Notes: generated by a model not told the origin, from the letters alone. DNA of 64,000 bases from Paenibacillus oceani (GCF_014705615.1 NZ_JACXJA010000022.1:104948-168947), one strand, 5' to 3'. Positions 43,921 to 53,458 are shown, numbered from the stretch's first letter. A program made the numbers and translations.

Positions 43921-46146
43921 ATGGTTGGTCTTGGCGGGGAAGAAACCGGAATAATAGCGGACCGGCTGAAAGGCCGGGCTGTCGGTTTGATATACATGGA
44001 CATAGGCTGGATGCCGGAGCTTTCGAACGATAAGGGGCGATGGCCCGGCGAGCGGGTGCGCGGCTCCGTTGAGCTTCTGTTCGGCCAGCTTCGTTTGGAA
44101 TGGCCGTCCTTGTTCTCGCTCCATACGGCTGGGGACGATTTCTTTCTCTATGCCGAGCTGAACTCGGCCGCTCCGGACGCCGAACTGCAGCTGTTCAGGA
44201 TGGGCATACAGCTGAGAATGAGGCTGAAGCGCCATCTGACCGAAGAGCTTCGGCTGGAAGGATTTGCGATTCGGCTGGGCTGTGAGCCGCTCGTACCGTC
44301 CGCTCATCAGCAACCGTCCGATACGATCTACGATGCAGTCAAACGGGCGATCCGCGAAGCGCAAAGCGCCGGCGATTCGGAGTCCGGCCACCGGGTTCGG
44401 CGGACCGAACGGTTTCTCGCCATTTTGCAGGAGCGTTCCATCCAAGCAGTGTATCAGCCGATCGTATCGCTTGCGGGCGGAGACGTTTTCGGCTACGAAG
44501 CGCTGGTCCGGGGACCGAAGGGCACTGACTTTCAGTCCCCGCGGGAACTGTTTGCATTTGCCGAGGACGAAGGACTGCTTTATTCGCTCGACCGTCTCGC
44601 CCGGGAGAAAGCGATTGCCGGCTGCACGGGGCTCGAGAGCGACCAGCGCCTGTTCATCAATATCCCGGCCGATGTGATTCACGATCCCGATTTTACCCCG
44701 GGACAGACGCTCGGGCTGCTGGAGAAGATGGGACTGGCGCCGCACAATGTCGTCTTCGAGATTACCGAGCGGTGCTCGATCGAAGATTTTTCCACAGCCA
44801 AAAAAATATTGCAGCATTACCGGAGCCAGGGCTACCAGATTGCCATCGACGATGCGGGGGCTGGCTACTCGTCGCTGCAGGCGATCGCCGAGCTTCAGCC
44901 GGATTATATCAAGGTGGACCGTTCGCTGATCCACAATATCCATAAAGACAAGATCAAGGAGCATATGCTCGAGACGTTCGTCGCCTTCGCTGAGAAGATG
45001 AACATCCGGATTATCGCCGAAGGCATTGAGCTGCCGGACGAGCTGTTCAAGCTAATGCAAATGGGTATCCATTTCGGACAAGGGTATCTGCTCGCACGTC
45101 CTTCGAGCGAAATGGCGGGCATCGACGACAACCTCGCCCGGCAGATGGCGGATATGCGGACACGCCGCGGGAGCATGCACAGCTTCATGACGATTGGCAC
45201 GATCGCCTCTCAGGTGCGCACGTTCGATCCGGGCACTCATATCTCCGAAGTGGCGCGTTATTTCAGGGAGTACGAGAACGAGTTATGCGCCGTCGTTGTC
45301 CAGGGCGGAGCGCCGGTCGGGCTGGTCATGCGGGAGAAGCTGTTCCAGCAGTTGGCCGGGCAATACGGCATCCCGCTCTACTGGAACCGCCCGATCAGCA
45401 AACTGATGGACTGCAACCCGCTCATCGTCGACGAGCTCGTTCCGCTAGATCAAGTATCGCAAATGTCGACTGCGCGGGAAACGAACAACTTGTACGATTA
45501 TGTCGTCATTACTTGCGAAGGCGCTTTCCTCGGGACGGCTTCGATCCGTTCCATCTTGGAGTCGATTACAAAGGTGCGCATCGAGCAGGCGCGGATCGCC
45601 AACCCGCTGACCGGACTTCCCGGCAACCTGCAGATTCAGCGTGAGCTGGGCAAGCGGATTATCGAATCCCGCCGTTTTTCCGTCATCTACGCCGATCTCG
45701 ATTTTTTCAAGTGGTATAACGACCGGTACGGCTTTCAAAAAGGGGACGAGCTGATCCAGTTCACGGCTGACGTCTTGCAGGAGGCTTCCGGGCTATGCGG
45801 GCTTCCGGACGATTTCGTCGGACATATCGGCGGAGACGATTTCATCGTGCTGTCGCGGACGGATTCGCCTTATAAGCTGTGCGAGGAGATTATCCGGAGG
45901 TTCGATTCCGGGGTAGTCGTCTTTATGGACCCGGAGATGCCGGGACAAGCGGTCGACCGCGAAGGCCGGCCCGTGCAGACGGACCGTGTCAACATATCGC
46001 TCTCCCTGATCGTCTGCGAATGCGGCACGGCTGTAACCGCCGAATATATATCGAGCGAGGCGGCCAAGCTGAAGAAGCGGGCGAAGGCGCATATGGGCAG
46101 CGTTTATTTCGGAGAGCGGATCGGACAACGGACGGTTTCCGGTTAG
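43921..46146 (+). CDS. EAL-CBS-GGDEF cyclic-di-GMP signalling protein
   Basis: 741 residues. The first ~150 residues hold a degenerate cyclase-like region (AGDDFFLYAE). The EAL phosphodiesterase domain (about 170-410) looks complete: FGYEALVRG, LFINIPADV, VVFEITER, IAIDDAGAGYSSL, IKVDRSL and RIIAEGIE. A CBS pair (about 423-546) follows, then GGDEF (about 570-735) with the signature HIGGDDF instead of GGDEF. The family both makes and degrades c-di-GMP; here degradation seems secure and synthesis is uncertain. It starts 56 bp after phoU with no clear terminator between, so it may be expressed with the pst operon. Confidence 0.92.
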   Translation: MVGLGGEETGIIADRLKGRAVGLIYMDIGWMPELSNDKGRWPGERVRGSVELLFGQLRLEWPSLFSLHTAGDDFFLYAELNSAAPDAELQLFRMGIQLRMRLKRHLTEELRLEGFAIRLGCEPLVPSAHQQPSDTIYDAVKRAIREAQSAGDSESGHRVRRTERFLAILQERSIQAVYQPIVSLAGGDVFGYEALVRGPKGTDFQSPRELFAFAEDEGLLYSLDRLAREKAIAGCTGLESDQRLFINIPADVIHDPDFTPGQTLGLLEKMGLAPHNVVFEITERCSIEDFSTAKKILQHYRSQGYQIAIDDAGAGYSSLQAIAELQPDYIKVDRSLIHNIHKDKIKEHMLETFVAFAEKMNIRIIAEGIELPDELFKLMQMGIHFGQGYLLARPSSEMAGIDDNLARQMADMRTRRGSMHSFMTIGTIASQVRTFDPGTHISEVARYFREYENELCAVVVQGGAPVGLVMREKLFQQLAGQYGIPLYWNRPISKLMDCNPLIVDELVPLDQVSQMSTARETNNLYDYVVITCEGAFLGTASIRSILESITKVRIEQARIANPLTGLPGNLQIQRELGKRIIESRRFSVIYADLDFFKWYNDRYGFQKGDELIQFTADVLQEASGLCGLPDDFVGHIGGDDFIVLSRTDSPYKLCEEIIRRFDSGVVVFMDPEMPGQAVDREGRPVQTDRVNISLSLIVCECGTAVTAEYISSEAAKLKKRAKAHMGSVYFGERIGQRTVSG

Positions 46147-46315
46147 CGCATACGTCAGAACCGGCTCGAAGGTCGACGAACGGAATGGAATCTGCCAGCC
46201 GCCCCTTTCCAGCCGCAAAACCGACTCCCTTGGGAGACAGAGACAGGCTGTTGACATTGCTGCCGGCTCCTATTATTCGCCTGGCGGTGGTCAGAAAGGT
46301 CAGACAGCGGCCGCT

Positions 46316-47071
46316 CTATTTACCGGTTAGCCGTTCTTTCAGCTCCGTTAAGCTCCGGACGACCGGAACGTTCACGTTCCCGGCCTGGCGGGAGCTTTTT
46401 TTGGTTTCGGACCGGTTCAGCCAGACGGCGTTCATGCCGCTTTTCACCGCTCCCTCGATATCGTTTTTCCACGAATCCCCTACCATCACGCCTTCCTGCG
46501 GCCGGATGGCGGCGGAGCGGACGGCAAGGCGAAAAATAGCCGGGTCCGGCTTACGGCTGCCTGCTTGGTCCGAGGCAATCAAATGTTCGCTGCGAATGTA
46601 GGACGACCAGTTCAGCCTGGCGATTACTTTGCGCTGATGCTCCTTGCTTCCGTTCGTAATGATGCCGATCGTATGCGTCTCGGACAGCGCCGCGAGCGTG
46701 CCTCCCGCATCGGGGAACGGGACGGCGTGAGCGCGCATCTGACGTTTCATCTCCCGGAAAAAAGAGCTGACGAACGCGTCGTTCACCTGGAACGGATACC
46801 GGTGGAGCGCAGCCTCCAGACACTGCTTTTTCGCCTCCTCCAGCTCCCGAGGCTTGCGGGCCAGCAGCTTGGCCTTCTTGGTCCATTCCGAGCGGTATGT
46901 GTCCAGTACGCGCTGAGGGTTCCAATCACCCTCGCTATGATCCCATCTTCCGGTAAAATCGACCAGTACGCTCAAAAAGCATGAATCAAATGAAGATTTC
47001 GGATCGATTAACGTATTGTTCATATCGAAAAATACGATTTTTGCCGTTTGCGGATTCCATTGGCGTTTCAT
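46316..47071 (-). CDS. HAD-superfamily hydrolase (YjjG/haloacid dehalogenase-like)
   Basis: 251 residues. Motif I is VFFDMNNTLID (Asp 16 nucleophile, but Asn 18 in place of the usual second Asp). Motif II is IITNGS, motif III has Lys in SRKPDPAIF, and motif IV is MVGDSWKNDIEGA. A helical cap (about 35-115) makes it a C1-type HAD. Likely a small-molecule phosphatase or dehalogenase-like enzyme; the Asn substitution, absent in classic phosphatases, argues for caution. It faces the c-di-GMP gene tail-to-tail. ATG 47071 is taken as the start; GGGGGG lies upstream. Confidence 0.9.
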   Translation of the reverse strand: MKRQWNPQTAKIVFFDMNNTLIDPKSSFDSCFLSVLVDFTGRWDHSEGDWNPQRVLDTYRSEWTKKAKLLARKPRELEEAKKQCLEAALHRYPFQVNDAFVSSFFREMKRQMRAHAVPFPDAGGTLAALSETHTIGIITNGSKEHQRKVIARLNWSSYIRSEHLIASDQAGSRKPDPAIFRLAVRSAAIRPQEGVMVGDSWKNDIEGAVKSGMNAVWLNRSETKKSSRQAGNVNVPVVRSLTELKERLTGK

Positions 47072-47271
47072 CCCCCCGCCTCCTAACCGTATTCTCGCAG
47101 CGGTGTATTAACCGCCTAAGCGAAGCCTGCCGATTGCGGCGGCGGGCGCTCCTCTTCCCATAACTATGCAAGCGCGGCAGTTCATATGTGCCGATCGATA
47201 TGCTATGATGAAGGGAGGATTTTTTCAAGGGGCCTGGCAGGCTCCGATCCGAAGTTTCTCTTAGTGCGTGT

Positions 47272-47309
47272 TTCAAAAAGTCCGGTTTTCAGCAATGGAC
47301 TTTTTGAAC
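47272..47309. repeat. Interspersed inverted-repeat element, short copy before polA
   Basis: TTCAAAAAGTCC (47272-47283) and GGACTTTTTGAA (47297-47308) flank only 13 bp, GGTTTTCAGCAAT. The ends, the inner TTTTCAGCA and the following AACCTCT match the long copy at 10209-10377, so this is an internally deleted relative. It lies 30 bp before the polA start. Confidence 0.8.
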
Positions 47310-47338
47310 AACCTCTCTTATGGAATGGGGTGTGTGTT

Positions 47339-49981
47339 ATGGAAAAATTGATCTTGATTGACGGCAACAGCATCGCCTACCGCGCTTTTTTTGCGCTCCC
47401 GCTCCTTAGCAACTCGAGCGGACTTCACACGAATGCCGTATTCGGCTTCACGACGATGCTCCTGAAATTGATCGAAGAGCAGAAACCGACGCATTTCCTC
47501 GTGGCGTTCGATGCCGGCAAAGCGACGTTCCGACACGAAGGATATAAAGAATATAAGGGCGGGCGCGAGAAAACGCCTCCGGAGCTGTCCGAGCAGTTCC
47601 CGCTTATTAAAGAACTGATCCAGTCGTTCTCGATCAACCAGTACGAGCTGGCCGGCTATGAGGCGGACGACATTATCGGCACTATGACGAGGATGGCGGA
47701 CGAGCGAGGCCTCGACGTGATCGTCGTATCGGGCGATAAAGACATGCTGCAGCTGGCGTCGGACCGAGTGACGATCGCGCTGACGCGCAAAGGGATCAGC
47801 GAAGTCGACTTGTACACGCCTCAGGCGATTCAAGACAAATACGGGCTCGTGCCGAAGCAGATCATTGATTTGAAAGGCTTGATGGGCGACGCATCCGATA
47901 ATATACCGGGCATTCCGGGCGTAGGCGAGAAGACGGCGCTCAAGCTGCTTCACCAGTACAGCTCCGTCGAGGAAGTGCTGGCCAAGGCCGACGAGATTAC
48001 CGGCAAAATGCAGGAAAAAATTAAGCAGCACGCCGACGATGCCAGAATGTCCAAAGAGCTCGCGACGATCTTCCGCGAGGTTCCGATGGAATTGCAGCTG
48101 GACGAGCTATCGTACAATGGCTACGAAGGGCCGACGCTCGGCGCGATGTTTCGCAAGCTGGAGTTCAAGTCGCTGCTCGAGAAGATGGATTTGTCGGGAG
48201 GAGAGCCTGCCGTAGAAACCTCGATCGAGGTCGAGATTGTCGGCCGGGAAAGCTTGGCCGCTCTAACCGATGCGTTCACGGGCGTGACTGCGGTTCATAT
48301 CGAGGTGATCGGTGAAAACCCGCACGTATCCGAGATCATCGGACTTGCCTTCAGCACGGCCGAAGGGGCAAACCGATTCGTTCCCGCCGAGCTGCTTCAT
48401 ATTCCGGAAGCCGGACGGCTCCGGGACTGGCTGGCCGACGACAACGCCCCGAAGATCGTCTACGATATGCACCGTACGGAAGTGGGGCTGCACTGGAAAG
48501 GCGTTCCGCTGCGCGGAGTGTCGTTTGACGTGCTGATCGCGGCTTATTTGCTCGATCCGACGGAGTCGACGCATACGCTGAGCGAACTGGCTGGGCGGTA
48601 CAAGCTGCCTGTCATAGCGCTGGATGAGAACGTGTACGGCAAAGGCGCGAAGTTCAAAGTGCCGGAAGCGGACGTGCTGAGCAAGCATCTGGCCCGCAAA
48701 GCGGATCTGCTTCGGAGGCTCGTTCCCGTGCTGCAGGACGAGCTGGACAACAACGAGATGCACCGGCTGTACTATGAGCTCGAATTCCCGCTGGCCCGCG
48801 TGCTCGCTTCGATGGAGAAGCAGGGAATCCGGGCTAACGCCGACGGCTTGAAGCAGCTTGGCGGCGAGCTCGGCCAGACGATCGAGAAGCTCGTGGACGG
48901 CATCTACAAGGCTGCGGGAAGCGAGTTCAACCTGAACTCGCCGAAGCAGCTCGGTGAAATCCTGTTCGACAAACTAGGCCTTCCGGTTGTCAAGAAGACG
49001 AAAACCGGCTACTCGACCGATGCCGAGGTGCTGGAGAAGCTCGCTCCTTACAACGAGGTCGTGAGCAGCATCTTGATCTATCGTCAGCTCGCGAAGCTCC
49101 AATCGACGTATGTCGAGGGACTGCTTAAGGAAATCCGCGGGGAGACGGGCAAGGTCCACACCTATTACCAGCAAACGATCGCAGCGACGGGACGGCTCAG
49201 CAGCCAGTTCCCGAATCTGCAAAATATTCCGGTCCGGCTTGAAGAAGGCCGGAAAATCCGCAAAGTGTTCGTCGCCAGCGAGCCGGACTGGCTGATCCTG
49301 GCCGCCGACTATTCCCAGATCGAGCTGCGGGTGCTGGCTCACATATCGGGGGACGAGAAGCTGAAGGAAGCGTTCCGCAACGATATGGACGTTCATACGA
49401 AAACGGCCATGGACGTCTTCGGCGTGTCCGAAGCGGACGTGGACGCCAATATGCGCCGTCAGGCGAAAGCCGTCAACTTCGGCATTGTATATGGCATCAG
49501 CGATTACGGCTTGTCCCAGAACCTGAACATTACGCGGAAGGAAGCGGCCCAGTTCATCGAGCAATATTTCGCTGTCTTCCAGGGCGTCCGCCACTATATG
49601 GACGATATCGTCCGGCAGGCGCGTACGAACGGTTACGTGACGACGCTGCTGCAGCGCCGCCGGTATTTGCCGGAGATTAACGCCTCCAACTTCAACTTGC
49701 GCTCGTTCGCCGAGCGGACTGCGATGAACTCGCCGATCCAAGGCTCCGCCGCGGATATTATCAAGCTGGCGATGGTACAGCTCGCCGAGCGGATGGCGAA
49801 GGAGAAGGTGCGCAGCCGGATGCTGCTGCAGGTGCATGACGAACTTGTATTCGAAGTCCCGCAGGACGAGCTGGAGCTGATGAAGCAGCTCGTGCCGGAA
49901 GTGATGGAGAGCGCGCTGGCGCTTGACGTGCCGCTGAAGGTCGACGTCAACTACGGCGACAATTGGTATGAGGCGAAGTAA
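47339..49981 (+). CDS. polA: DNA polymerase I
   Basis: 880 residues. The 5' nuclease domain (about 1-290) has LIDGNSIAYRAFFALP and GDKDMLQL. The central 3'-5' exonuclease-like domain (about 305-480) lacks the catalytic DxE: HIEVIGENP stands where Asp and Glu belong, as in Bacillus Pol I, so no proofreading is expected. The polymerase domain has DYSQIELRVLAHISGD, RRQAKAVNFGIVYGISDYG and LLQVHDELVFEV. The frame opens at 47186, but ATG 47339 is the family start. It fills Okazaki gaps and repairs DNA. mutM follows after a 510-bp repeat-bearing gap. Confidence 0.98.
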   Translation: MEKLILIDGNSIAYRAFFALPLLSNSSGLHTNAVFGFTTMLLKLIEEQKPTHFLVAFDAGKATFRHEGYKEYKGGREKTPPELSEQFPLIKELIQSFSINQYELAGYEADDIIGTMTRMADERGLDVIVVSGDKDMLQLASDRVTIALTRKGISEVDLYTPQAIQDKYGLVPKQIIDLKGLMGDASDNIPGIPGVGEKTALKLLHQYSSVEEVLAKADEITGKMQEKIKQHADDARMSKELATIFREVPMELQLDELSYNGYEGPTLGAMFRKLEFKSLLEKMDLSGGEPAVETSIEVEIVGRESLAALTDAFTGVTAVHIEVIGENPHVSEIIGLAFSTAEGANRFVPAELLHIPEAGRLRDWLADDNAPKIVYDMHRTEVGLHWKGVPLRGVSFDVLIAAYLLDPTESTHTLSELAGRYKLPVIALDENVYGKGAKFKVPEADVLSKHLARKADLLRRLVPVLQDELDNNEMHRLYYELEFPLARVLASMEKQGIRANADGLKQLGGELGQTIEKLVDGIYKAAGSEFNLNSPKQLGEILFDKLGLPVVKKTKTGYSTDAEVLEKLAPYNEVVSSILIYRQLAKLQSTYVEGLLKEIRGETGKVHTYYQQTIAATGRLSSQFPNLQNIPVRLEEGRKIRKVFVASEPDWLILAADYSQIELRVLAHISGDEKLKEAFRNDMDVHTKTAMDVFGVSEADVDANMRRQAKAVNFGIVYGISDYGLSQNLNITRKEAAQFIEQYFAVFQGVRHYMDDIVRQARTNGYVTTLLQRRRYLPEINASNFNLRSFAERTAMNSPIQGSAADIIKLAMVQLAERMAKEKVRSRMLLQVHDELVFEVPQDELELMKQLVPEVMESALALDVPLKVDVNYGDNWYEAK

Positions 49982-50491
49982 GCGGCAGGTTGGTTGGCAG
50001 TGTGGCGAGTTGGCTGGTTCGCTTGTGCGAGTGCGATGTGCGGACAGGATCTCCAAAATAACGATTCAACCGGTTGCACTACCGTAGCGTTTAGGTATTA
50101 GAACCGGCGTATCGGCCTGATAACAAACGTATCTGTCAAATAAGAGCTGATAGCAGCTCTTATTTTGGTCAGATTGCGAGAATGAGTGAGAATAAGAGCG
50201 GTCGGTTTGAAGCTCTTATTTTACCCCCTTGGTCCAATTATTAAGCTGCGAAGCCGAAATAAGACGTGCAAACCGCTTTTATTAGTCGAAGTCACCGTGA
50301 AATGCCCAAAATAAGAGTCCCAAACCGCTTTTATTGAGGACACGCGACTCGAACTGGGACACTGGGTAATCGACATGAGCACGAAGTGGAACAAACACAA
50401 AAGCGAAACACAAAAGCGGAACCCAAGAACCCAAGAACCCAAGAACCCAAGAACCCACTACAAGAGCACAACAAGAGGGAGGAATCACGTC
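49982..50491. repeat. Repeat-rich gap between polA and mutM
   Basis: Holds a perfect hairpin AAATAAGAGCTG, loop ATAG, CAGCTCTTATTT (50138-50165) that may terminate polA. Copies of the AATAAGAGCGG family follow (50191-50209, right arms at 50268-50285 and 50321-50335). Closest to mutM is an 8-bp microsatellite, four perfect AAGAACCC copies plus a partial one (50419-50456). The frame of mutM stays open from ATG 50375 through the microsatellite, but that start lacks a ribosome site. Confidence 0.75.
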
Positions 50492-51349
50492 ATGCCGGAA
50501 TTGCCGGAGGTGGAGACGGTGCGCCGAACGCTGGAGCAATTGGTGGCCGGTAAAACAATCCGCTCGGTAGCCGTTCATCTGCCGCGAATCATTCAGCGTC
50601 CCGACGACAAAGCGGTGTTTTGCGCGATGCTGGAAGGACGCACGATTCAAACCGTGGAGCGGCGCGGGAAATTTTTGCGCATTTTGCTAGACGGTCTCGT
50701 CCTGGTTTCGCACTTGCGGATGGAGGGGCGGTATGGGGTGTATAAGGCCGGCGAAGCGGTGGGAAAACATACCCATGTCGTCTTCCATTTCACGGACGAA
50801 ACCGAGCTGCGCTACAAAGACGTGCGTCAGTTCGGTACGATGCATCTGTTCAAGCCGGGCGAAGACTTGAGCCAGCCTCCGCTGAACAAGCTCGGCATAG
50901 AGCCGCTTGACGAGAGCTTCAGCTACGCATCGTTCCGCGATACGGTTGCAGGGAAAGGAACGAAAATCAAGCCGCTTTTGCTGAATCAAGAATACGTGGT
51001 CGGTCTCGGTAATATTTATGTAGACGAGGCTCTTCATAAAGCCCGCATCCATCCGGAACGACCCGCCGAATCGCTTACGAAAACGGAGCTTCAGGCGCTT
51101 CACGCCGCTATCGTATCAACGCTGCTGGAGGCCGTTGAAGCCGGAGGCTCTTCGATCAAATCATACGTGAACGGACAAGGCGAGATGGGGATGTTCCAGC
51201 AGCAGCTCGCGGCTTATGGGCGCAAGGACGAGCCGTGTCCCCACTGCGGGGAAGCGATCGTCAAGACTGTGCTTGCAGGCAGGGGCACTCATTTCTGTCC
51301 GAGTTGCCAGGTTTTGAAGCCGAAGCGCATCGCACGGAAGCACACCTGA
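50492..51349 (+). CDS. mutM: Formamidopyrimidine-DNA glycosylase
   Basis: 285 residues. Starts MPELPEVETVRRTLE with the catalytic Pro 2 and Glu 3. HLRMEGRYGVY and the Lys-containing beta loop are present. The middle has LLNQEYVVGLGNIYVDEAL with the H2TH region, and the C-terminus has the zinc finger CPHCGEAIVK ... GRGTHFCPSCQ. It removes 8-oxoguanine and formamidopyrimidines from DNA. GAGGGAGG lies upstream of ATG 50492. Position after polA is conserved in Bacillus. Confidence 0.97.
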   Translation: MPELPEVETVRRTLEQLVAGKTIRSVAVHLPRIIQRPDDKAVFCAMLEGRTIQTVERRGKFLRILLDGLVLVSHLRMEGRYGVYKAGEAVGKHTHVVFHFTDETELRYKDVRQFGTMHLFKPGEDLSQPPLNKLGIEPLDESFSYASFRDTVAGKGTKIKPLLLNQEYVVGLGNIYVDEALHKARIHPERPAESLTKTELQALHAAIVSTLLEAVEAGGSSIKSYVNGQGEMGMFQQQLAAYGRKDEPCPHCGEAIVKTVLAGRGTHFCPSCQVLKPKRIARKHT

Positions 51350-51444
51350 AATAACGGCAGTGTCGGCACCTTATCGGAAGAAGCTTCATACGATGATCGT
51401 ACCTACGGTCATTGAAGAGAAAGCTTTTGAACAGGAGGGTGTTT

Positions 51445-52197
51445 ATGCTGCCTTTTCTTTCCCTAGCCTTTTTGGCGCTTGCGGTCAGCCTCGACGGTTT
51501 CGGTGTCGGAGTCATGTACGGTTTAAGGAAAATCCGGATTCCGCTTCTGTCGATTGCAATCATCTCCGTTTGTTCGGGCTTCGTTATTTTTGCATCGATG
51601 CAAATTGGCGCCTTTGCCGCCCGGTACTTGCCGCCTGCTTTTGCCAAAGCGATGGGGGCCGTCATTTTAATCGGAATCGGAATATGGGCGATTATTCAAA
51701 TGTGGAGGCAGCGCCAAGACAGCGGGCAAGATTCGTTGACACCAGCTACCGTTGATCCGCAAACCGTCCGAATGGGAGCAGGGACACCGGCAGTTTCGCT
51801 GCAAGCGGAAGCCAAGCAGACTCAAGCTCAGGCTCAAGCCGACGAAGGCGGAATTCGCACCGTACTCCGGATCGAGATGAAACGGATGGGACTGGTAATC
51901 GAAATATTGCGTACGCCGTCACTCGCCGACGTAGACCGATCCGGTTACATATCTTCCTCGGAGGCGGTGCTGCTCGGCGTTGCTTTGTCGCTGGATGCGT
52001 TTGGAGCGGGAATCGGTGCCGCATTTATCGGCTTCGCGCCGGTGTTGACGGCTGCTGTCATCGTGGTGGCCAGCGGATTATTTATTACGCTCGGGCTCCG
52101 GGTTGGGCTGACGTTTGCGGATACCCGGTGGCTGCAAAGGCTGGCCGTTCTTCCCGGCTGCATCCTGATTGCTATGGGGATTATGAAGTTAATGTAA
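51445..52197 (+). CDS. ytaF: YtaF family sporulation membrane protein (MntP-like)
   Basis: 250 residues, six predicted membrane helices as two MntP-like halves. Each half has an Asp-containing signature: ALAVSLDGFGVGVMYGLRKI near the N-terminus and GVALSLDAFGAGIGAAFIG in the second half. They are joined by a long hydrophilic linker (about 95-165) rich in Q, A and T. AGGAGGG precedes ATG 51445; the frame opens slightly earlier. YtaF is linked to sporulation in B. subtilis, and the related MntP exports manganese. Located between mutM and coaE as in Bacillus. Confidence 0.92.
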   Translation: MLPFLSLAFLALAVSLDGFGVGVMYGLRKIRIPLLSIAIISVCSGFVIFASMQIGAFAARYLPPAFAKAMGAVILIGIGIWAIIQMWRQRQDSGQDSLTPATVDPQTVRMGAGTPAVSLQAEAKQTQAQAQADEGGIRTVLRIEMKRMGLVIEILRTPSLADVDRSGYISSSEAVLLGVALSLDAFGAGIGAAFIGFAPVLTAAVIVVASGLFITLGLRVGLTFADTRWLQRLAVLPGCILIAMGIMKLM

Positions 52198-52275
52198 CCC
52201 GGGCTGTTCACTAATCGGAGTTGTCCGAGCGCGCTATGAACATGACCAATACGAAGTAAAGGTGTGTAAAAACGT

Positions 52276-52872
52276 ATGAATATCGGATTAACCGGGGGCA
52301 TCGCCTGCGGCAAAAGCACGGTAGCCGCCATGTTGGTCCGGCGGGGAGCGATTCTGATCGATGCCGACCAAATTGCCAGGGAGGTCGTACTCCCTGGCGC
52401 TCCGGCGCTCGGTGCCGTGGCGGAACGATTCGGCGAGTCGGTGCTGAATGAAGACGGCAGCTTGAACCGTAAAGCTCTCGGGGAGATCGTTTTCAAGGAG
52501 GAAGCAGCGCGCAAAGACCTGGAAGCGATTCTTCATCCCCAAATCCGGGCGATGATGAAGGAGCGGATGGAGGAAGCGAACCGCCTAACGCCGGACAAGC
52601 TGGTCGTGGTGGACGTTCCGCTATTGTTTGAATCGAAGCTGGAGTTTATGTTTGAGGAAACGCTGCTTGTATATATACCCCGGGAGCTGCAACTGGTCCG
52701 TCTGATGGAGCGTGATGGAATATCGGCCGAACAGGCGGAAAGGCGGCTGGCTGCGCAAATGCCGATCGATGACAAGCGTGCTCTTGCCGATGCGATTATC
52801 GACAACAGCGGAACGCTGGAGCAGACGGAACGGCAGATCAACCAATATTGGACAAGAAAGGGACTGGGATGA
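52276..52872 (+). CDS. coaE: Dephospho-CoA kinase
   Basis: 198 residues. P-loop LTGGIACGKST at the N-terminus, DADQIAREV, and VVVDVPLLFESKLE (the substrate-binding loop). C-terminal ADAIIDNSGTLEQTE is the usual final motif. It phosphorylates the 3' hydroxyl of dephospho-CoA, the last step to CoA. AAAGGTG precedes the ATG. Its stop overlaps the start of the lytic transglycosylase (ATGA), so the two are translationally coupled. Confidence 0.97.
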   Translation: MNIGLTGGIACGKSTVAAMLVRRGAILIDADQIAREVVLPGAPALGAVAERFGESVLNEDGSLNRKALGEIVFKEEAARKDLEAILHPQIRAMMKERMEEANRLTPDKLVVVDVPLLFESKLEFMFEETLLVYIPRELQLVRLMERDGISAEQAERRLAAQMPIDDKRALADAIIDNSGTLEQTERQINQYWTRKGLG

Positions 52873-53441
52873 AAGTATTACGCAAAAAGCGGGTATTTGC
52901 TATTCTGTTCATCTTGTTTCTCGTGTTGCTGTTTTATAATTCGGATTGGCTGGGCAAGTTGTTATATCCGATCCGCTATGAGAAGGACATTACGATCAGT
53001 GCCCAAAATTACGAGGTTGACCCTTTTCTGATTGCCGCTATTATTCGTGTCGAAACTAACTACAATCCCGAGAAAATCTCCAAAAAGGGAGCGATCGGCT
53101 TGATGCAGCTTATGCCGGATACCGCCGAATGGATCGTCAAGAAGGCCGGTTATGCGGAGGAAACGTCCAAATTGCTGCATCGGGCGGACGTTAATATCGA
53201 AGTAGGTGCCTGGTATTTAAATTCATTGTATAATCAATTTGGCAGCAACAAGATCGCCACGCTGGCCGCTTACAACGCGGGACCCGGCAATGCCCGGAAG
53301 TGGCTGGACAACGGCACCTGGGATGGAACGTTAAAAAACGTCGACCAAATTCCGTTTGGCGAAACCCGGCACTATATCCAAAGAGTGTTATATTACTATG
53401 ATAAATATGTCGATCTGTACAAATACCAGTTCCCGGCATGA
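52869..53441 (+). CDS. Membrane-anchored lytic transglycosylase (SLT domain)
   Basis: 190 residues. An N-terminal membrane anchor (VFAILFILFLVLLFY) precedes an Slt-type domain with catalytic Glu 62 in AAIIRVETNYNPEKIS, then KGAIGLMQLMPDTA, AAYNAGPGNARKWL and ETRHYIQRVLYYYDKY. It cleaves peptidoglycan glycan strands to anhydro-muropeptides outside the membrane. ATG 52869 overlaps the coaE stop by 3 nt. An SLT gene beside coaE is also seen in other bacilli (general recollection). Confidence 0.94.
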   Translation: MKVLRKKRVFAILFILFLVLLFYNSDWLGKLLYPIRYEKDITISAQNYEVDPFLIAAIIRVETNYNPEKISKKGAIGLMQLMPDTAEWIVKKAGYAEETSKLLHRADVNIEVGAWYLNSLYNQFGSNKIATLAAYNAGPGNARKWLDNGTWDGTLKNVDQIPFGETRHYIQRVLYYYDKYVDLYKYQFPA

Positions 53442-53458
53442 TATAATAAATGGGAAAA

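Noticed and set aside
48974..50056. 360-residue reverse open frame
   Set aside because: Antisense to the polymerase domain of polA.
50375..50491. N-terminal extension of MutM from ATG 50375
   Set aside because: It would remove the catalytic Pro 2, runs through a microsatellite and lacks a ribosome site; ATG 50492 has GAGGGAGG.
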